The notes beneath the pieces were generated by a model that saw nothing but the letters and a program-made list of their open reading frames with translations, was not told the origin of the DNA and made no database searches. DNA of 64,000 nt from Yersinia alsatica (GTDB lineage Bacteria; Pseudomonadota; Gammaproteobacteria; Enterobacterales; Enterobacteriaceae): the NCBI RefSeq assembly GCF_902170305.1, contig NZ_CABHWW010000003.1, positions 1 to 64,000 on the forward strand, read 5' to 3'. The translations under genes and the position numbers were made by a program. Position 1 is the stretch's first letter; each line of letters opens with the position of its first letter. Shown one piece after another: positions 20,645-30,581 of the stretch.

Positions 20645-20992
20645 TTAAGCACCCCACACCACAATTGTTCCATACAGTAGATAGACCAGCAGCGTAATCA
20701 CGACGGCCAGTTGTAACACCAGACGTACCGCCAGCGGCTTTATATAGTCCGTTAATACCTGCCACAGACCAATCCAGGCGTGAGCCAAAATTGACAGTAA
20801 TGTCAGCAGGGTAAACACTTTTGTGATGTGCGAAGCGAAGAAGCCACGCCAGATTTCGTAGGTGATATCTGGGACAATAACAACAAAGCCCAGAATATAG
20901 AGAACATACAGAGTGATGACGATTGCAGAAGCACGTAGTAACAGCCAGTCGTGTACTCCATTACGCCCTAACGCAGAAGCATTGCTTACCAT
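20645..20992 (-). CDS. sdhD: Succinate dehydrogenase membrane anchor subunit SdhD
   Basis: SdhD, 115 residues, anchors the catalytic subunits and forms part of the quinone and haem b556 site. I chose the ATG at 20992 ([16 protein letters not shown]), which matches the family length. The conserved [15 protein letters not shown] and [15 protein letters not shown] motifs are present, with His71 of the latter region the likely haem ligand. Three transmembrane helices are visible. The start overlaps the sdhC stop. Confidence 0.96.
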   Translation of the reverse strand: MVSNASALGRNGVHDWLLLRASAIVITLYVLYILGFVVIVPDITYEIWRGFFASHITKVFTLLTLLSILAHAWIGLWQVLTDYIKPLAVRLVLQLAVVITLLVYLLYGTIVVWGA

Positions 20993-21375
20993 ACAAGGAC
21001 TCCAGCTAAAACTGACAGCACCAAGGTTAACACCATTGCGACTTGGGCGGAGCGGGTCCCCGCAGCCAAGCTCTCTTCGATATAGCCGAAATCCATTAAC
21101 AAGTGACGAATGCCACCGCAAATGTGATAGGCCAGCGCAGTGAGTATTCCCCAGAAGATGAATTTAACAAAAAAGCTATTCATGATCGCCGCGGCTTGCA
21201 TGAATCCCTCTTGCGAGGAAACAGACAAACCTAACAGCCAAAGGAGGATACCAACGGCAACGAAAGTAATTACGCCAGAGACTCGGTGTAAAATGGACGC
21301 TATCGCAGTAACAGGAAATCGAATCGTTTGCAGATCCAAATTGACAGGTCTTTGTTTTTTCACGTTTTTGCCCAC
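20986..21375 (-). CDS. sdhC: Succinate dehydrogenase cytochrome b556 subunit SdhC
   Basis: SdhC, 129 residues from a GTG at 21375, is the other membrane anchor and helps bind haem b and ubiquinone. [16 protein letters not shown] and [12 protein letters not shown] are nearly invariant in enterobacteria. The GTG start (GKNVKKQRP) gives the E. coli length. An in-frame ATG at 21396 would add seven residues, but GGAGG abuts it with no spacer. Three membrane helices are visible. It is the first gene of sdhCDAB-sucABCD, divergent from gltA. Confidence 0.93.
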   Translation of the reverse strand: MGKNVKKQRPVNLDLQTIRFPVTAIASILHRVSGVITFVAVGILLWLLGLSVSSQEGFMQAAAIMNSFFVKFIFWGILTALAYHICGGIRHLLMDFGYIEESLAAGTRSAQVAMVLTLVLSVLAGVLVW

Positions 21376-21396
21376 ACAGCTTTTATTATTTTCCAT

Positions 21397-22026
21397 CCTC
21401 CGGATCTGGGTGGGGGTCAGACAGCGTTAAGAGCCGAAACCCTTCACATCACACGTTTAGACATAACATCCTGAATGCTTAAACGGTGTGCTCTATATAA
21501 CGCTGGGTGCTCCTACTTCAGGGTAATCCGGAGACCTGGCGGCAGTATAGGTGGTTCACATTCTTATTACAATTCCCACACAAACTGATTGGTAACATTT
21601 CCCCTGAACAGTGATTAGGATCACGATTTACACAATTTATATAAAATTAATTATCTGATTTGACAAAGAATAAACATTTCTATTACAACTAGGGTAGAAA
21701 TAAGCCCTATGATGCACTAAAGGTCTGCGGATACACTTCCCCATAAGCCTAAGTTATGCAACAGTGTATTTAGTAAATATCCCCATAGATATCGTAGGCA
21801 ATGAACCATAAACGATAAGTATCCGACAAATCGTTAACAACTTTATAACATCGATTGCTGATCCAGAGCTTTGGATCACCGGCCGCATTGGCAAGATACT
21901 CTGTACCCTAAATCACATTTTTAATGGTGAATAAAACAGAACTATGCTGATGAGGTGATGGCCTTGCGGACATCTAAGATATTTCAGTTGTTAGAGGTTT
22001 TAAAATAAGCGCTAAGGAGACTGTAA
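21397..22026. promoter_or_regulatory. Divergent sdhC-gltA control region
   Basis: This 630-bp gap has no credible gene. It should contain the sdh promoter (minus) and gltA promoters (plus), which in E. coli respond to ArcA, FNR and CRP. I can point to a CRP-like site at 21610-21625 and the inverted repeat GATCCA-N6-TGGATC at 21860-21877. The gltA ribosome-binding site AAGGAGA lies at 22014-22020. Confidence 0.6.
21610..21625. promoter_or_regulatory. CRP-like site in the sdhC-gltA region
   Basis: AGTGA-TTAGGA-TCACG has both GTGA and TCAC half sites of the CRP consensus at the correct 6-bp spacing. CRP activates sdh in E. coli, so it may serve the sdhC promoter here. Occupancy cannot be judged from sequence. 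Confidence 0.5.
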
Positions 22027-23310
22027 ATGGCTAACAAGAAAGCGACGCTGAATTTAGAAGGCGAAGCTGCGATCGAACTGGGCGTGCTATCCCCAACCCT
22101 CGGCACTGACGTTATCGACGTCCGCACCTTAGGTTCGAAAGGTTATTTTACCTTTGACCCAGGCTTTACTTCTACCGCATCCTGCGAATCAAAAATCACT
22201 TATATCGATGGTGATGAAGGTATTCTGTTGCACCGTGGCTTCCCGATTGCCCAGTTAGCTAACAATTCTACCTATTTGGAAGTTTGCTACATTCTGCTGT
22301 ACGGCGAAGCCCCTACGGCTGAAGAGTATGAAACTTTCAAAGCGACCGTCACCCGCCACACTATGATTCACGAGCAGATCACCAGTCTGTTCCGTGGGTT
22401 CCGCCGTGACTCGCACCCAATGGCAGTATTATGCGGGGTAACTGGCGCACTGGCCGCCTTCTACCATGATGCGCTGGATGTGAATAACGAGCGTCATCGT
22501 GAAATCACCGCCTTCCGTCTGCTGTCCAAAATGCCGACTGTTGCGGCGATGTGCTACAAATATTCAATCGGCCAGCCGTTTGTTTATCCGCGTAACGACC
22601 TGTCTTATGCCGGTAACTTCCTGCGCATGATGTTCTCTACTCCATGTGAAGAATATGAAGTTAACCCAGTGTTGGAACGCGCAATGGATCGTATTTTCAT
22701 CCTGCACGCCGACCACGAGCAAAACGCTTCAACCTCGACAGTTCGTACTGCGGGTTCTTCTGGCGCTAACCCGTTTGCTTGTATTGCTGCCGGGATTGCC
22801 TCCCTGTGGGGACCAGCGCACGGCGGCGCGAACGAAGCCTGCCTGAAGATGCTGGAAGAGATTAAAACTGTTGAGCATATTCCAGAATTTATCCGCCGTG
22901 CGAAGGATAAAAATGACTCATTCCGCCTGATGGGCTTTGGTCACCGTGTGTATAAAAACCACGATCCGCGCGCCACTGTGATGCGTGAAACCTGCCATGA
23001 AGTGCTGAAAGAGTTAAAACTGGAAGACGATCTGCTGAAAGTGGCGATGGAGTTGGAGCATATTGCGCTGAACGACCCGTATTTCATCGAGCGTAAATTG
23101 TATCCAAACGTTGACTTCTATTCAGGTATCATCCTGAAAGCATTGGGTATTCCGTCTTCAATGTTTACCGTAATCTTTGCGATTGCGCGCACTATCGGCT
23201 GGATTGCTCACTGGAATGAAATGCACGACGAGGGCATCAAAATTGCGCGTCCGCGTCAGCTTTATACCGGTTATGCGGAGCGTGAATTTAAGAGCCAGTT
23301 GAAAAAGTAA
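22027..23310 (+). CDS. gltA: Citrate synthase (type II)
   Basis: GltA, 427 residues, condenses oxaloacetate and acetyl-CoA, the first TCA-cycle step. It is the NADH-sensitive hexameric type, with an N-terminal beta domain ([20 protein letters not shown]). Active-site regions are visible: [24 protein letters not shown] (His near 305) and PNVDFYSG (Asp near 362). A good AAGGAGA ribosome-binding site precedes the ATG, and a strong terminator follows the stop. Confidence 0.98.
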   Translation: MANKKATLNLEGEAAIELGVLSPTLGTDVIDVRTLGSKGYFTFDPGFTSTASCESKITYIDGDEGILLHRGFPIAQLANNSTYLEVCYILLYGEAPTAEEYETFKATVTRHTMIHEQITSLFRGFRRDSHPMAVLCGVTGALAAFYHDALDVNNERHREITAFRLLSKMPTVAAMCYKYSIGQPFVYPRNDLSYAGNFLRMMFSTPCEEYEVNPVLERAMDRIFILHADHEQNASTSTVRTAGSSGANPFACIAAGIASLWGPAHGGANEACLKMLEEIKTVEHIPEFIRRAKDKNDSFRLMGFGHRVYKNHDPRATVMRETCHEVLKELKLEDDLLKVAMELEHIALNDPYFIERKLYPNVDFYSGIILKALGIPSSMFTVIFAIARTIGWIAHWNEMHDEGIKIARPRQLYTGYAEREFKSQLKK

Positions 23311-23336
23311 GTTTTTTATTGCGCTGAGAAAATGCA

Positions 23337-23361
23337 AAACGCCACCTTTCGGTGGCGTTTT
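23337..23361. terminator. Terminator between gltA and pcp
   Basis: AAAACGCCACC and GGTGGCGTTTT form an 11-bp stem around TTTC, with a T run on the plus side and an A run on the other. It can end both gltA and the converging pcp transcript. Confidence 0.9.
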
Positions 23362-23372
23362 TTATGGCTGAA

Positions 23373-24023
23373 TCAATGAATTGCGCCACCAGGAATATGC
23401 AAATCGTGCTCAATTTGCAAGGCAATAGAAATTGCCAATTCCAAGGCTATCAACACCGATTGTGTCGACATACTCGGTGCACCAGGGTGATCAACAGCTT
23501 GTTCAGGTAAGTAAGGAATATGGATAAATCCGCCCTTAACCTCGCTATTAGCTGAATTTAAGCGGTGTAATAAACCATACATTACATGGTTGCAGACATA
23601 CGTTCCTGCGGTCTGGGAAATCGAGGCCGGAATACCTGCATCACGAATCCCTTGCACCATCGCCTTGATAGGCAAGCGGGTAAAATAGGCCGCAGGGCCG
23701 TCTTCGACGATAGGTTGGTCGACAGGCTGATGCCCCTGATTATCGGGAATTCGGGCATCATCAATATTAATGGCAACTCGCTCGATGGTGATATCAGCAC
23801 GCCCACCCGCTTGACCAATGGCTAACACTAACACTGGCTGAATATCATCTATCGCCGCATTCAGCGCGGTCAGGGCTTCACCAAAAGCGCAAGGTAACTG
23901 ACGGGCCACCACTCTGACGCCACCCATCATCAAATCATTCAGTTGCTTGACCACTTCCCAAGAGGGATTCACCCGTTCGCCACCAAATGGCTCAAACCCG
24001 GTAATTAATACACTTCTCATCAT
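23373..24023 (-). CDS. pcp: Pyroglutamyl-peptidase I (pyrrolidone-carboxylate peptidase)
   Basis: This 216-residue C15 cysteine peptidase removes N-terminal pyroglutamate from peptides. [22 protein letters not shown] is the family N-terminus. The catalytic residues are visible: Glu near 80 (ITIERVA), Cys in [13 protein letters not shown] near 143, and His in GFIHIPYLP near 168. It lies 5 nt after the DUF979 gene at the end of the pxp block. Free pyroglutamate released by this enzyme is the substrate of PxpABC encoded upstream. Confidence 0.96.
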   Translation of the reverse strand: MMRSVLITGFEPFGGERVNPSWEVVKQLNDLMMGGVRVVARQLPCAFGEALTALNAAIDDIQPVLVLAIGQAGGRADITIERVAINIDDARIPDNQGHQPVDQPIVEDGPAAYFTRLPIKAMVQGIRDAGIPASISQTAGTYVCNHVMYGLLHRLNSANSEVKGGFIHIPYLPEQAVDHPGAPSMSTQSVLIALELAISIALQIEHDLHIPGGAIH

Positions 24024-24028
24024 CTCTC

Positions 24029-25048
24029 CTAGAGAAACATCAGGAAATACAGCAAAAATACGTTAACAATCAACAAAGCAACCCCAGTTGGGATCTGCGC
24101 TTTGATCACCGCATTTTTATCCGGTAGCTCCAATAATGCGGCAGGAACAATGTTAAAGTTGGCCGCCATAGGGGTCATTAAGGTGCCGCAATAACCCGAG
24201 AACATCCCAATAGCAGCCATCACTGCTGGGTTACCCCCGTGCTGCAATACCAAGATTGGAATGCCGATACCCGCCGTCACAATAGGGAAAGCAGCAAACG
24301 CATTCCCCATGATCATCGTCAGCAGCGCCATGCCAATAGCATAGACCGCCACCGCAATAAAGCGATGATCTACCGCGAGATATTCCTGAGTTAAATGGGC
24401 AATCGCCGTGCCGACGCCGGCGGTGGTAAACAGCAGGCCGAGTGTTGCCAAAATCTGCGGCAAGATAAATGCCCAGCCAATGGAGTCCAGCAAACGCCGA
24501 GCTTCCTGCACCGGTTGTGCGGCAGTCTCGCGGGTCATTACCACCGCAATCAGCAAGCCGAGCACACAGCCGACCGTCATCGAGAATAAGGTCACCAAGG
24601 TTGAGTGATTACCCGCACCAAACAGCCACTGGTCCAATGCTGGAATATTAGTAAACAACAGCACGCCGATAACCGTCACGACAGGGATGGTCAGCGCCGG
24701 AATAAACAGCTTATTCCCCAAACGTTTGGCACTCACTTCACGTTCTTGTGCTGTACGCTGATGGTAGCTGCCCAACTTGACGCCACCAAAACCGGCGATC
24801 AGCGCCATGATGACCACCACCACGCCGACCGTGATATTCAGGATGCGTTTTTCATCTGGCCCTTCCCCCCCTAATGTACTTGCCAGACGGTAGGTCCAAT
24901 CCCCCACCAGAAAAACCAGCCCGTACAACCCCCAGAATAGGCCGGTGGTGATCCGGCGCGGGTTGGCTTTATCACGGAATGACATTACCGCGACTATCAG
25001 TAATACGACACCCGCCAACCAGTATAAATATTGCTGTTGGAAAATCAT
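24029..25048 (-). CDS. DUF979 family membrane protein, candidate permease subunit
   Basis: This 339-residue integral membrane protein has about nine to ten hydrophobic helices spread over its whole length. It fits the DUF979 family: the N-terminus contains [20 protein letters not shown], and the last third contains [15 protein letters not shown] and [14 protein letters not shown]. Those glycine- and proline-broken segments resemble re-entrant loops of ion-coupled carriers. It overlaps the DUF969 gene by 4 nt, and pcp follows 5 nt later. No transport has been assigned to the family that I can name; a pyroglutamate or peptide carrier role is inferred from position. Confidence 0.82.
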   Translation of the reverse strand: MIFQQQYLYWLAGVVLLIVAVMSFRDKANPRRITTGLFWGLYGLVFLVGDWTYRLASTLGGEGPDEKRILNITVGVVVVIMALIAGFGGVKLGSYHQRTAQEREVSAKRLGNKLFIPALTIPVVTVIGVLLFTNIPALDQWLFGAGNHSTLVTLFSMTVGCVLGLLIAVVMTRETAAQPVQEARRLLDSIGWAFILPQILATLGLLFTTAGVGTAIAHLTQEYLAVDHRFIAVAVYAIGMALLTMIMGNAFAAFPIVTAGIGIPILVLQHGGNPAVMAAIGMFSGYCGTLMTPMAANFNIVPAALLELPDKNAVIKAQIPTGVALLIVNVFLLYFLMFL

Positions 25049-25776
25049 TTTGCGTCTCCTTTGGCAGCCAAAGCAGACTGATTCAGCGCGGTTAATTCAG
25101 CGGCGAGGTGTTTATCTAAACGTTGTAAACGATAAGAATGAATCAGGAAGGCACAAATTGCGGTCGGGATCCCCCACAACGCAATGTGCAGTGGCTCGGT
25201 CTGAATCCCGCCGGACTCCAACATAAAGTTGTGCATAAAGATAATGGCGCCAAAGGCGACAAAAATATCTTCACCGAAGAATAAACCGACATTATCCGTA
25301 GCAGCAGACATCGCCCGCAGACGATAACGCACTTTCTCTGGTAATTCGCCATAACGAGTGGTTGCCGCACCTTCCGCCATTGGGGCCAATAACGGGCGCA
25401 CCATCTGAGCATGGCCGCCAAGACTGGTTAAACCCAGTGCTGCCGTGGCCTCACGCACAAACAGATACACAATCAGTAAGCGGCCAGACGTGGCACTTTT
25501 GATCTGCGAAATCCATGCCTGCGCTCGCTCTTTCAAGCCGTGGCGCTCGAGCAACCCGATAACCGCCAGAGGCAGTAACAAAATCAATGGCAGGTTGCGG
25601 GTGTTAAGAAACCCCTCACCCAGCTTTTCCAAAATAGTTGCTATTGGCATCAATGCGGCCACACCGGTGATGATCCCGGCGGTGATAACCACCAACACGG
25701 CGTTTATCCGCAGTAAAAACCCAATCACAATCGCCGCGATACCAATCAGCGGCCATAAGTTTACCGTTTGTTCCAA
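25045..25776 (-). CDS. DUF969 family membrane protein, candidate permease subunit
   Basis: This protein is 243 residues long from a TTG start at 25776. I chose that start because AGGAG lies seven bases upstream and the N-terminus then begins (M)EQTVNLWPLIGIAAIVIGF, typical of DUF969. A start further upstream would add a charged, unfamiliar leader. About six hydrophobic helices are present, with GHAQMVRPLLAPMAEGAA in the middle. It is translationally coupled to DUF979 (4-nt overlap); the pair almost always occurs together, which suggests a two-subunit transporter. Confidence 0.8.
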   Translation of the reverse strand: MEQTVNLWPLIGIAAIVIGFLLRINAVLVVITAGIITGVAALMPIATILEKLGEGFLNTRNLPLILLLPLAVIGLLERHGLKERAQAWISQIKSATSGRLLIVYLFVREATAALGLTSLGGHAQMVRPLLAPMAEGAATTRYGELPEKVRYRLRAMSAATDNVGLFFGEDIFVAFGAIIFMHNFMLESGGIQTEPLHIALWGIPTAICAFLIHSYRLQRLDKHLAAELTALNQSALAAKGDAK

Positions 25777-25944
25777 GGTGACTCTCCTGTCATAAAATAT
25801 GATTACTTTTCGTCCTTGACGCCGCAGGGATGTTAGCTGCAACGCCAATGGCTTTGAGTAATTATTTAACCCAAAATATGATTCCACCCGGGCTTGGCGG
25901 TTATGTTTTTAATGCCCAAAAACGGTTAATTCAAAAACTATTTA

Positions 25945-26682
25945 TTATTGTGCAGTGACATCGATGTTGTGTTGCTGAAAACTCTCACGTAAACGGCGGG
26001 CAAAATTCAATGCATGGGCACCATCACCATGTACGCACACCGTATCCGCCTGCACTGGCACCCAATGACCATCGCGAGCCTGAACCTGCTGGTGCTGCAC
26101 CATAGCCAAGGTTTGTGACAAAGCCAGCTCGTCACTTTCAATTAAGGCATTCGGCTGGCTGCGCGGCACTAAAGTACCGTCAGATTGATAGCGGCGATCG
26201 GCAAACACTTCCTGACGAGTGGCTAATCCCGCGCGCTCACCGGCACGGATCAATTCGCTCCCTGCCAACCCGACCAATCGCAATGTCGGGTCTACCGCCT
26301 TGACTGCTTGAGCAATAGCATCAGCCAACAGCGGATCAACTGCGGCTTGGTTATACAACATGCCGTGGGGCTTCACATGCTGCATCACGCCACCTTCCGC
26401 TTTCACCATGGCGGCAAGAGCACCAAGCTGATAAACCACTTGGGCATAGACGGTCTCTGGCGGCAACTGCATCGCCGTGCGCCCAAAATTCTCGCGATCC
26501 GGGAAACTCGGGTGCGCGCCAATAGCCACCCCATATTCGATAGCCCAACGCACCGACTGGCGCATAGTTTGTGCATCACCGGCATGGAAACCACAGGCAA
26601 TATTGGCGGAACTGACCAATTGCAACAGCGCCTGATCATTGGCGCAGCCTTCACCTAAATCGGCATTTAAATCAACTTTCAT
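25945..26682 (-). CDS. pxpA: 5-oxoprolinase subunit PxpA (LamB/YcsF family)
   Basis: PxpA, 245 residues, works with PxpB and PxpC in ATP-dependent hydrolysis of 5-oxoproline (pyroglutamate) to glutamate. The ATG at 26682 ([16 protein letters not shown]) follows GGAGG and overlaps pxpC by four bases. Family motifs are [34 protein letters not shown] and CVHGDGAHA, the last two being probable catalytic and metal-site regions. A 168-nt gap follows before the DUF969 gene. Confidence 0.96.
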   Translation of the reverse strand: MKVDLNADLGEGCANDQALLQLVSSANIACGFHAGDAQTMRQSVRWAIEYGVAIGAHPSFPDRENFGRTAMQLPPETVYAQVVYQLGALAAMVKAEGGVMQHVKPHGMLYNQAAVDPLLADAIAQAVKAVDPTLRLVGLAGSELIRAGERAGLATRQEVFADRRYQSDGTLVPRSQPNALIESDELALSQTLAMVQHQQVQARDGHWVPVQADTVCVHGDGAHALNFARRLRESFQQHNIDVTAQ

Positions 26683-27629
26683 TTGGCCTCCGTGGCATCG
26701 AAACCTTGCTGTAAACCCCACTCAATCTGTTGCATGAAATGCTGCTGTTCTGTCTTGGCCCGCAGCGCCTCTTCCACGCTACATTGGACAAAATGCACGG
26801 GTTCACCGAGGCGAAGTTGCGCTAAGTGGTAGAGATCGGCCTCGATAACACAGGCAATGCGCGGATAACCGCCGGTGGTTTGGGCATCCGCCATCAAGAC
26901 AATCGGCTGACCGTTATGCGGGACTTGCACCACACCGGGTAATAAACCGTGGGATAACATCTCGCGGGAGGTGGTGCGCATTAATTCGCGCCCCGTCAGG
27001 CGATAGCCCATCCGGTTACTTTGCGGGCTGAGTTGCCAGGCTTCACGCCAGAAAGCCCCCTGGGCAATATCGTCAAATTCATGATATTCCGGCCCCGCTA
27101 CAGCGCGCACACGATTACCGAATAACAATTGTTTGATACCAACGGATTCACGGGGCAAACGTGTCGGCTTGCCGAGTGGTAGGCTGTCGCCCTCTTTAAT
27201 TAACCGCCCCTGATAACCACCAAAGCCCGCTTTCAGATCAGTGCTGCGCGAGCCCAGCATTTCCGGTACATCAATACCGCCAGAAACCGCCAGATAACTG
27301 CGCATACCGCGCGGTGGCACACTGAGTTTCAACTGTTGCCCGGGCTTGACCGGATAACGCCACCCCGTCCAGAGCAGTTGGCCCTCAAGCCGCGCATCGC
27401 AACCCGCGCCGGTTAAGGCTATCCAGCCCGGTTGGGTAAATTCAGCAGTAAACTGACCAAGAGTGATTTCCAGCCCAGCCGCCCCTGCATCATTCCCGAC
27501 CAACATGTTCGCCATCATCAGCGCAGGTAAATCCAGCGCCCCGCCCTGACTGATGCCCAAACGACGAAAACCGCCACGGCCACTATCTTGTACCGTGGTA
27601 TAAATACCTGAACGAATAATATTCAGCAT
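26679..27629 (-). CDS. pxpC: 5-oxoprolinase subunit PxpC (biotin-dependent carboxyltransferase family)
   Basis: PxpC (YbgK/KipA type), 316 residues, is the second large subunit of the 5-oxoprolinase. The N-terminus [33 protein letters not shown] is characteristic (key residues Gly-Asp-Ser-Gly within 10-20). [13 protein letters not shown] and [14 protein letters not shown] are further family blocks. It overlaps pxpB by 7 nt and pxpA by 4 nt, so expression in fixed proportion is likely. Confidence 0.96.
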   Translation of the reverse strand: MLNIIRSGIYTTVQDSGRGGFRRLGISQGGALDLPALMMANMLVGNDAGAAGLEITLGQFTAEFTQPGWIALTGAGCDARLEGQLLWTGWRYPVKPGQQLKLSVPPRGMRSYLAVSGGIDVPEMLGSRSTDLKAGFGGYQGRLIKEGDSLPLGKPTRLPRESVGIKQLLFGNRVRAVAGPEYHEFDDIAQGAFWREAWQLSPQSNRMGYRLTGRELMRTTSREMLSHGLLPGVVQVPHNGQPIVLMADAQTTGGYPRIACVIEADLYHLAQLRLGEPVHFVQCSVEEALRAKTEQQHFMQQIEWGLQQGFDATEAK

Positions 27630-28279
27630 ACGCCCTCCTTTAAAGGCAGGAAGCGCACATTGTCACCCGGCCGCAGTAAGGTTGGCGGCATCTCTATCGG
27701 GTTAAACAGTGCCAGTGAGGTACGGCCAATTAACTGCCAGCCGCCAGGGGTCGCCAGTGGATAGATCCCCGTTTGGCTGCCACCTATCCCGACAGAACCC
27801 GGCGGAACCACCAAACGTGGCTCGGCGCGTCGTGGGGTCTCCAACTGCTCAGGCATACCGCCCAAATAGGAGAAACCCGGTTGGAAACCAAGGAAATAGA
27901 CGATATAACTCGCCTCTGCATGGCACTCAACCACTTGCCGCTCGGTCATACCGGTATGGCGCGCCACTTCAGCCAGATCAGGGCCAGCCTCACCACCATA
28001 AATCACGGGAATGGTGACATCTCGTGACTCAGGCACTAATGACTCACTCTCTTCCCACCAGCGTTGCAGGCGCTCAATCGCATCCCACGCGGTATTTTGC
28101 GGATCTGTCAGCAATAACGTCAGATTATTCATACCCGGAATCGCTTCAAGGATATCGGGGTGATGAATCAGACGATCAGCTAAGCCCCAAATCCGCTGCT
28201 GACTGGCTAATGTTACCGGCGGTTCCAGCTCCAGAACCACCGCACTCTCTCCTAATAAATAACATCGTGCTCGTTGCAC
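27623..28279 (-). CDS. pxpB: 5-oxoprolinase subunit PxpB (KipI family)
   Basis: PxpB, 218 residues, is the YbgJ/KipI-type subunit of 5-oxoprolinase. It contains [12 protein letters not shown], the [16 protein letters not shown] block and [16 protein letters not shown]-like sequence (here PPGSVGIGG). The start at 28279 gives [17 protein letters not shown], as in the family. It is the first gene of the pxp block; its promoter lies in the 428-bp gap up to ybgI. Confidence 0.95.
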   Translation of the reverse strand: MQRARCYLLGESAVVLELEPPVTLASQQRIWGLADRLIHHPDILEAIPGMNNLTLLLTDPQNTAWDAIERLQRWWEESESLVPESRDVTIPVIYGGEAGPDLAEVARHTGMTERQVVECHAEASYIVYFLGFQPGFSYLGGMPEQLETPRRAEPRLVVPPGSVGIGGSQTGIYPLATPGGWQLIGRTSLALFNPIEMPPTLLRPGDNVRFLPLKEGVC

Positions 28280-28656
28280 TCCCGTCCCCCTGATTAATTT
28301 ATAGTTTTAATTTTTAGATAAATAACAGCCATAAGTACATATTTATGCGTTAGCACCTAGCCGCTGTCAATAGAAGTGAATCAACCAATAATTGCGGGCA
28401 ATCACTAGTTCTTAATGTGATGGCGATATTAATCACTATTAATAGTTGTTTTCATGGTTTTTTAATGATGGTTGAGGGTGTGAGGCGATTTATTTCTTAT
28501 TTAAAATCAGAGTTCAGCGGGGAAATATTCTTATAAATTGCAGTTTTATCATACAACTATGACTAGATGATTGTTTTAAGCAGCCTGACCGTGATTAAGT
28601 CCTTATTTTTATTGTGGTTAAGTGTTTAATGTCAAGACTGCGGACTGCAAGTTAAA
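28280..28656. promoter_or_regulatory. A/T-rich gap upstream of pxpB
   Basis: There is no credible gene here. The sequence next to pxpB is strongly A/T-rich and must carry the pxp-pcp promoter on the minus strand. I could not identify a specific operator. Confidence 0.4.
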
Positions 28657-28690
28657 TTAAGCACCGGTAATCTTCATCACCCGTGCTTAA
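28657..28690 (-). terminator. Terminator-like hairpin downstream of ybgI
   Basis: TTAAGCAC (28657-28664) pairs with GTGCTTAA (28683-28690), and the pairing extends through CGG/CCG. On the minus strand TTTAACTT follows. A second short hairpin (AACCCAG 28699-28705 with CTGGGTT 28713-28719) overlaps the ybgI stop codon. Confidence 0.6.
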
Positions 28691-28707
28691 ACAGAGCCAA
28701 CCCAGAC

Positions 28708-29451
28708 TCAGGCTGGGTTAGGGATATCAATAAAGATAACCTCAAGTTGATGTTGAGTTTCTAACCATTCACCAAGAGCTTTGATACCATAACGCTCGGT
28801 TGCATGATGCCCCGCCGCATAAAAATTCACACCCATCTCACGAGCGATATGAATTGTCTGCTCAGAAACCTCGCCAGTTATGAAGGCATCCACACCAAAC
28901 TCAGCGGCTTGCTGAATATAACCTTGCCCACCGCCGCTGCACCAGGCAATACGGCGGATACTTGCTGGTGCATGATCACCACAATGCAGCACCTGACGAT
29001 TCAATAATGTTTCTAACCGCTCACGTAAAATGACGGCATTTACCGGAGTATCAAATTCACCGTAAGGTAAGAGAGTTTCAATTTCCCCCAACACCCGGAT
29101 ATCAAGCAATTTCGCTAGCTGCGCGTTATTACCTAACTCTGGGTGGGCATCCAGCGGCAAATGATAGCCATACAGATTGATATCATTGGCGAGCAAGGTT
29201 TTCAGGCGGTTGCGCTTCATCCCACGAACCACTGCCGGCTCGTTTTTCCAGAAATAACCGTGATGCACCAAAATAGCATCGGCTTGCTGACCAACAGCTG
29301 CATCCAGCAATGCCTGACTGGCAGTCACACCGGTGACGATACGGCGCACCTCTTCACGCCCCTCAACCTGCAAACCATTGGGTGCGTAATCCTGAAAAGC
29401 CGTGATATCCAGCTTATTATTGATAAGGGTTTCCAGTTCCGTGTTACGCAT
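28708..29451 (-). CDS. ybgI: Nif3-like dinuclear metal center protein YbgI
   Basis: YbgI, 247 residues, forms a hexameric toroid with a dinuclear metal site. It is a GTP cyclohydrolase I type 2-like/Nif3 protein of uncertain physiological role. Metal ligands are visible in LVHHGYFWKNEP near residue 63 and in AGHHATERYGIKALGEW near 215. PNGLQVEGREEV and TGEVSEQTIH are also conserved. It lies downstream of the phosphodiesterase gene with a 71-nt gap. In E. coli it likewise neighbours the pxp genes. Confidence 0.95.
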   Translation of the reverse strand: MRNTELETLINNKLDITAFQDYAPNGLQVEGREEVRRIVTGVTASQALLDAAVGQQADAILVHHGYFWKNEPAVVRGMKRNRLKTLLANDINLYGYHLPLDAHPELGNNAQLAKLLDIRVLGEIETLLPYGEFDTPVNAVILRERLETLLNRQVLHCGDHAPASIRRIAWCSGGGQGYIQQAAEFGVDAFITGEVSEQTIHIAREMGVNFYAAGHHATERYGIKALGEWLETQHQLEVIFIDIPNPA

Positions 29452-29522
29452 TTTTTAGTCTCGTTAATTATCAATACTGGTGGAAAGTATAAATTTAAAA
29501 TATCTGTTTAGGTGCTTTTGCT

Positions 29523-30566
29523 TTAGAACTTCAGGCTATCACCTTGTTCCATAATGATAAAATTAATGCCCATATCATTACCCTGTGCTAATTCAGCAGC
29601 AATGGTTTTACGCACATCTGCCCCCTGTTGGAGTGACGGCTTGATATGGCTAATCACCACCGGCAAACCTTTTAATGGCTCCCCTTCCCCGCTGTAGGTG
29701 GCGAGTTTCTTCAGCTCTTTCAGCAACCATTTTGGCGTCATATGGCCATACAACTTGCTGTCCGGGGCATCATTGGGATAGGAAACCTCAATAATCATCC
29801 CTTTTAGTTGCTGCTGTTTAACCTTTTCAGCCAGTTTACGCCACACCGTATCCAGATTTTTCGACTTTTCTATTTCATCCGGCCCGGTATCGCCAAAATA
29901 GGCAAAATTGGCATTGTTACTGCTGATAAGTAGCATCGAAGAGGGTGATTTATCATGGCTCAGCGGATACATCTCGCCGGTTAAGCGGGTCAGCCCCATA
30001 CTCAGCGACTGAGCCGGACGCACCAATTGCATCCGATAAGTTCCTAATCGAGTGCCACTGCCACTGTCAGTAAAATTGGGCCAGACACGCCAGTTAAAAT
30101 AGTAGTTTCGCAGCACATCAATGGTATCTACCGAGGCATAGATGGTTTTTTTACTGTCTTCTGGCGAGCCAATGATCAGACCAGAAACATGGTCAAGATG
30201 AGCATGACTAATGAAATAGCTATTAATACGCTGGCGAAAAATATATCCCTGCCGAGTTAAGGGAGCAGCGACTTCATCAGTAATGTCCGAGAAGTTGCCT
30301 TTTTCCAGTGCCTTGGCGATGCCCGGCAGTACCGAACCAGCATCCAGTGCCAAATAGAGCGGCTGGCTATCATCACGAATTAGATATGACGTCAGATTAC
30401 CATCACTGACACCGCCATCCACGCCAAGAGCGACAACTTCAAAACCGGCGGCGGCGGCCAGCGAGCTATACAGGCTAAAAGAGAAAACCACCCCGGCATT
30501 AATCAACCTGTTGCGGCGCTGGCTAATGGGTGATGCCGATTGAGTCAAAAAAGTAGTCAAAAACAT
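29523..30566 (-). CDS. Periplasmic class II 3',5'-cyclic-nucleotide phosphodiesterase (CpdP-like)
   Basis: This 347-residue metallo-beta-lactamase-fold enzyme is of the class II PDE type (yeast PDE1, Vibrio fischeri CpdP), which hydrolyses cAMP or cGMP. The metal-binding motif SHAHLDHVSG lies near residues 118-127. GDTGPDEIE carries the next metal ligand, and SHIKPS is near 317. The N-terminus has a long n-region followed by VVFSFSLYSSLAAAA, a signal peptide that implies periplasmic export. A strong AAGGAG supports this start. It lies 15 nt after phrB and so may share its transcript. Confidence 0.88.
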   Translation of the reverse strand: MFLTTFLTQSASPISQRRNRLINAGVVFSFSLYSSLAAAAGFEVVALGVDGGVSDGNLTSYLIRDDSQPLYLALDAGSVLPGIAKALEKGNFSDITDEVAAPLTRQGYIFRQRINSYFISHAHLDHVSGLIIGSPEDSKKTIYASVDTIDVLRNYYFNWRVWPNFTDSGSGTRLGTYRMQLVRPAQSLSMGLTRLTGEMYPLSHDKSPSSMLLISSNNANFAYFGDTGPDEIEKSKNLDTVWRKLAEKVKQQQLKGMIIEVSYPNDAPDSKLYGHMTPKWLLKELKKLATYSGEGEPLKGLPVVISHIKPSLQQGADVRKTIAAELAQGNDMGINFIIMEQGDSLKF

Positions 30567-30581
30567 GAAGGCTCCTTGTGG

